Source: Nonomuraea sp. NEAU-A123 (lineage in GTDB: Bacteria > Actinomycetota > Actinomycetes > Streptosporangiales > Streptosporangiaceae). Taken from it: 64,000 nucleotides of DNA. Where the stretch lies: contig NZ_JAHFZZ010000018.1 of NCBI RefSeq assembly GCF_018603905.1, positions 27,054-91,053 on the forward strand, given 5' to 3'. Position numbers and translations under genes: made by a program. Positions within the stretch are counted from its first letter, which is position 1; the number at the start of each line of letters is the position of its first letter. Positions 61,801 through 64,000 of the stretch are shown piece by piece. The notes under the pieces are model-generated. The model ran no database searches, was not told the DNA's origin, and saw only the letters and a program-made list of their open reading frames with translations.

Positions 61801-63675
61801 TTATCGGTCGCAGGTCGTGATCCCCGGATGCCAGCGGCAGGCGATCGCCGCGTACCCGCCCTCGGCCGGCACCGCCACCGAGAGCCGGCCGCGCGGCCCG
61901 TCGACCACCTGGCTCTCCCGCACCAGGCCGGTCGGGCCGTCACGCACCACCTCGACCAGCCAGCGCCCGCGCAGCATGCCGAGCGCGACGTCGAGCGTCC
62001 GGGCCGCGCCGGAGATCCCGGCGCCCACGAACCACCGGTCGCCGCCGCGCCGGGCCAGCACCACGTGGTCGGCCGGGCGGCCGGACAGCAGGCGCGTCTC
62101 GTCCCAGACCGTGGGCACCTGTTCCAGGAAGCGTTCGGCCTCCGGCCGGGTCTGGTAGGACGCCACGGTGCCGGCCAGGTCCTGCAGGCCGGACTCGTAC
62201 GTCACGGCCAGGCCCAGCTCATGGGCGTCGGAGGTGGGCCGGGCCGGACGCTGGAAGGCCATCGGGGTGTAGTCCATCGAGCCGACGACGTTCCTGGTGA
62301 ACGGCAGGGTCGTCAGGTGGGCGGTGGTGAGGGTGCGCTTCTCGCTGCCGTGCACGCCTTCCATGGTCATCACCTGCGGCCAGGTGCGGTGGATGCCCTT
62401 GGGGATGGTCGAGCCGTGGAAGTTGACCATCAGGTGGTTCTCGGCGGTGGCGGGCAGGATCTCGTCGTACCAGCGCAGCCGTTCCTGCGACTCCGCGTCC
62501 ATGAAGTCGATCTTGACGCCGCGTACGCCCCACTTCCGCAGGGTGGGCAGCCACAGGGCGCGCTCCTCCGGCGTGTCCAGGTCCCGGAAGTGGATCCAGA
62601 CCACGATCTCCACGCCCTTGCCGCGCCCGTACTCGACAAGCTGGGGTATCCAGCTCGTGGACGGCCATTCCGGGTCGGTGACGTCCCACTGGTCCTTCAG
62701 GAAGTACCAGCCGGCGTCCACCGCCACGTACGGCCAGCCGCGGGCCGAGGCGTAGTCGACGAACTCCTTCTGCAGGTCCAGGCTCTGCCCGGCCTCCCTG
62801 CCGCCCGCGAGCCAGGTCCACAGCACCTGGCCGGGCTCGATCCAGGAGGTGTCGCGGACCTTGGAGTCCGGGGCGAGGTCGTCCACCAGCGTGGACTCGG
62901 TGACCGTGGCCAGGTCCCCGACGATCATGACGCGCCACGGGGTGGCCAGGGGCCCGCTGACCTGCACCTGCGGATCCCATAACTGCAGGCGGTAGGTGCC
63001 GGTGCCCTGTTCGTGGGTGAGCCTGGGACCGGAGTAGCGGCCGTCGAGGTCGGACTCGGTGACCAGGAGGTAGGTGCCGCCGTTCTCGAACAGGGCGGGC
63101 ACCATGAAGTCGGCCGCGGGCGCGCTCTGGGCCGTGTACTGCAGGAACGGGTTCTCGTAGTCGCGGCGATGCACGGCCAGCCAGGCGGTGGCGTCCTGCG
63201 CGGGCGTGAACGCCGAGGTCTCGCGCAGGACCGCGCCGTGGTCCTCCGGCAGCCGGTAGCGGTAGGCGACACCGTCGTGGGCGACCCTGACGACCAGGTC
63301 GAGGCGGGCGCCGGCGGCGTTCTCGAAGGTGAAGACGGTCTCTCGCATGAGCGCCCACCGCTTGAGGCGCTTGCCGACCGTGGTGGTGTAGTGCTCGGTC
63401 ACCACCCGGTCGCGGCGGTGCAGGAATCGCAGGCCCTGTGACAGGTCGGCGCGCTCGGTGACGATGCCCGCGGGGCTGGGCTCCAGCACTCGGACGCCAC
63501 CGCGGGTCACGGCGAGGGCGAGGGTGCCCGCCTGCGGGTCGAGCACGAGCTCCGCCGAGGGGCCGCCGGGGAAGCCGGTGATCTTCCAGCTTCCCCGGGC
63601 CGCCTGGGCGGGCAGCGCGGGGAGGAGGCCGAGGGCCAGGAGGAGAGCGACGCACAGACGGATCAACGCGGCCAT
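61801..63675 (-). CDS. Glycoside hydrolase family 97 enzyme, secreted
   Basis: 624 residues from ATG 63675 (CAGGAGCCCCC upstream). Signal peptide to about residue 25 (LIRLCVALLLALGLLPALPA). GH97 elements: N-terminal beta-sandwich (GSWKITGFPGGPSAELVLDP), TIM barrel PGQVLWTWLAGGREAGQSLD and YVAVDAGWYFLKDQWDVTDP, nucleophile-region WGVRGVKIDFMDAESQERLR, then LMVNFHGSTIPKGIHRTWPQ with VMTMEGVHGSEK. An Asp (not Glu) in KIDFMD points to the retaining, alpha-galactosidase-like subgroup. Active outside the cell on alpha-linked glycans. Confidence 0.92.
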   Translation of the reverse strand: MAALIRLCVALLLALGLLPALPAQAARGSWKITGFPGGPSAELVLDPQAGTLALAVTRGGVRVLEPSPAGIVTERADLSQGLRFLHRRDRVVTEHYTTTVGKRLKRWALMRETVFTFENAAGARLDLVVRVAHDGVAYRYRLPEDHGAVLRETSAFTPAQDATAWLAVHRRDYENPFLQYTAQSAPAADFMVPALFENGGTYLLVTESDLDGRYSGPRLTHEQGTGTYRLQLWDPQVQVSGPLATPWRVMIVGDLATVTESTLVDDLAPDSKVRDTSWIEPGQVLWTWLAGGREAGQSLDLQKEFVDYASARGWPYVAVDAGWYFLKDQWDVTDPEWPSTSWIPQLVEYGRGKGVEIVVWIHFRDLDTPEERALWLPTLRKWGVRGVKIDFMDAESQERLRWYDEILPATAENHLMVNFHGSTIPKGIHRTWPQVMTMEGVHGSEKRTLTTAHLTTLPFTRNVVGSMDYTPMAFQRPARPTSDAHELGLAVTYESGLQDLAGTVASYQTRPEAERFLEQVPTVWDETRLLSGRPADHVVLARRGGDRWFVGAGISGAARTLDVALGMLRGRWLVEVVRDGPTGLVRESQVVDGPRGRLSVAVPAEGGYAAIACRWHPGITTCDR

Positions 63676-63770
63676 GGGGGCTCCTGCGAGGCACATACAT
63701 CGGATGTGTGCCCGGATCGTAACCCGTAGATCTTCGCTTGACCAGCGCCACCCACCGACGCGTTGACCCG

Positions 63771-63872
63771 CCGACGGGATCAGTGTCGAGGCGCGCGGAA
63801 CCCGCCGACCGGGTCAGCGGCAAGGCGTGCGGAACCCCGCGACCGGGTCAGCGGCGGGGCGCCAGGAACCCG
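63771..63872. repeat. Three 34-bp degenerate tandem repeats at the end of the last gene
   Basis: Units 63771-63804, 63805-63838 and 63839-63872 share CGACCGGGTCAGCGGC-type and GGCG-GCGGAACCC blocks. The third unit holds the stop codon and final codons of the TetR gene at the edge, so the other two look like copies of that 3' end. Confidence 0.7.
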
Positions 63873-64000
63873 TCGACCACGCGGCGGGCCTTGTCCCCGG
63901 CGTCCTTGTCGCCCAGGCGCAACGCGGTGTTCGCGGCGGTGAACACGGCGTCGATCTGGAAGGCCGCCAGATCGGCGTCCAGGTCGGCGATCTCGCCGGA
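63848..64000 (-). CDS. TetR-family regulator, C-terminal part (runs off the window)
   Basis: Frame closing at 63848 gives the last 50 residues: SGEIADLDADLAAFQIDAVF, then TAANTALRLGDKDAGDKARR and VVDGFLAPRR. The DxxLAAFQIDAVxxAANxALRxGD helix followed by VxRxVDGFLA is the C terminus of a common actinobacterial TetR group. The N-terminal HTH lies outside the window. Confidence 0.8.
   Translation of the reverse strand, partial: SGEIADLDADLAAFQIDAVFTAANTALRLGDKDAGDKARRVVDGFLAPRR

Overview
The window is high-GC DNA with dense, often overlapping genes, GTG starts, several TetR, MerR, GntR, PadR and PucR regulators, a SARP-type regulator, an SigE-like ECF sigma factor and DosR-like boxes. This points to a soil actinomycete, most likely a Streptosporangiaceae-type genome (Nonomuraea, Streptosporangium or Actinomadura relatives). 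The family assignment is inference; no rRNA or tRNA is present to anchor it. No insertion sequence, prophage or CRISPR array was seen.

Layout. 1-3.1 kb: two small secreted proteins (one built of four Cys-paired repeats) and a membrane protein, with a decayed RidA remnant. 3.1-8.6 kb: one 1829-residue multidomain acyl-CoA carboxylase behind a palindromic operator. 8.9-13.5 kb: a patch with broken SDR and TetR pieces, a GlxA/AraC regulator, a saccharopine-dehydrogenase-like enzyme, a MerR regulator, a tiny CxxC protein and an RTX-repeat secreted protein. 13.5-16.9 kb: a membrane NACHT ATPase divergent from a tyrosine-recombinase-like protein that lacks catalytic residues.

17.0-33.1 kb is the centre of interest: a GntR/FCD regulator followed by a 14-gene co-directional operon. 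It encodes a BMP-type ABC importer (lipoprotein, double ATPase, two permeases), an amidohydrolase, a double cupin, a PEBP/YbhB protein, a flavin monooxygenase resembling pyridine-ring-opening enzymes, a metallo-beta-lactamase-fold hydrolase, a carboxymuconolactone-decarboxylase-like protein, a beta-hydroxyacid dehydrogenase, two aldehyde dehydrogenases and a GMC oxidoreductase. Most junctions are 4-bp ATGA/GTGA overlaps, so the genes are probably co-translated. Three matching operator-like sites lie in front of the regulator and in front of the operon. The enzyme set fits uptake and breakdown of a hydroxymethyl-pyridine such as vitamin B6 (5-pyridoxate-type route); this is inference.

33.2-46.6 kb: DUF1989 protein, old-yellow-enzyme flavoprotein and PucR regulator; sirtuin; TetR with an FBP zinc-finger protein; a broken XRE regulator; TetR with an ACMSD-like amidohydrolase; a universal-stress/CBS pair behind DosR-like boxes; quinone oxidoreductase with TetR; an alpha/beta-hydrolase with an extra N-terminal domain; a GNAT acetyltransferase.

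46.7-64.0 kb: ECF sigma factor with a membrane-anchored partner; an ABC-2 exporter (one permease carries a large extracytoplasmic insertion) divergent from a histidine kinase/response regulator pair; TetR; PadR with its membrane partner; an alpha/beta-hydrolase divergent from a SARP-like regulator; a methyltransferase fused to a DCC-like domain; a TetR with paired operators; a small secreted protein; a GH97 glycosidase; and the 3' end of another TetR at the right edge.
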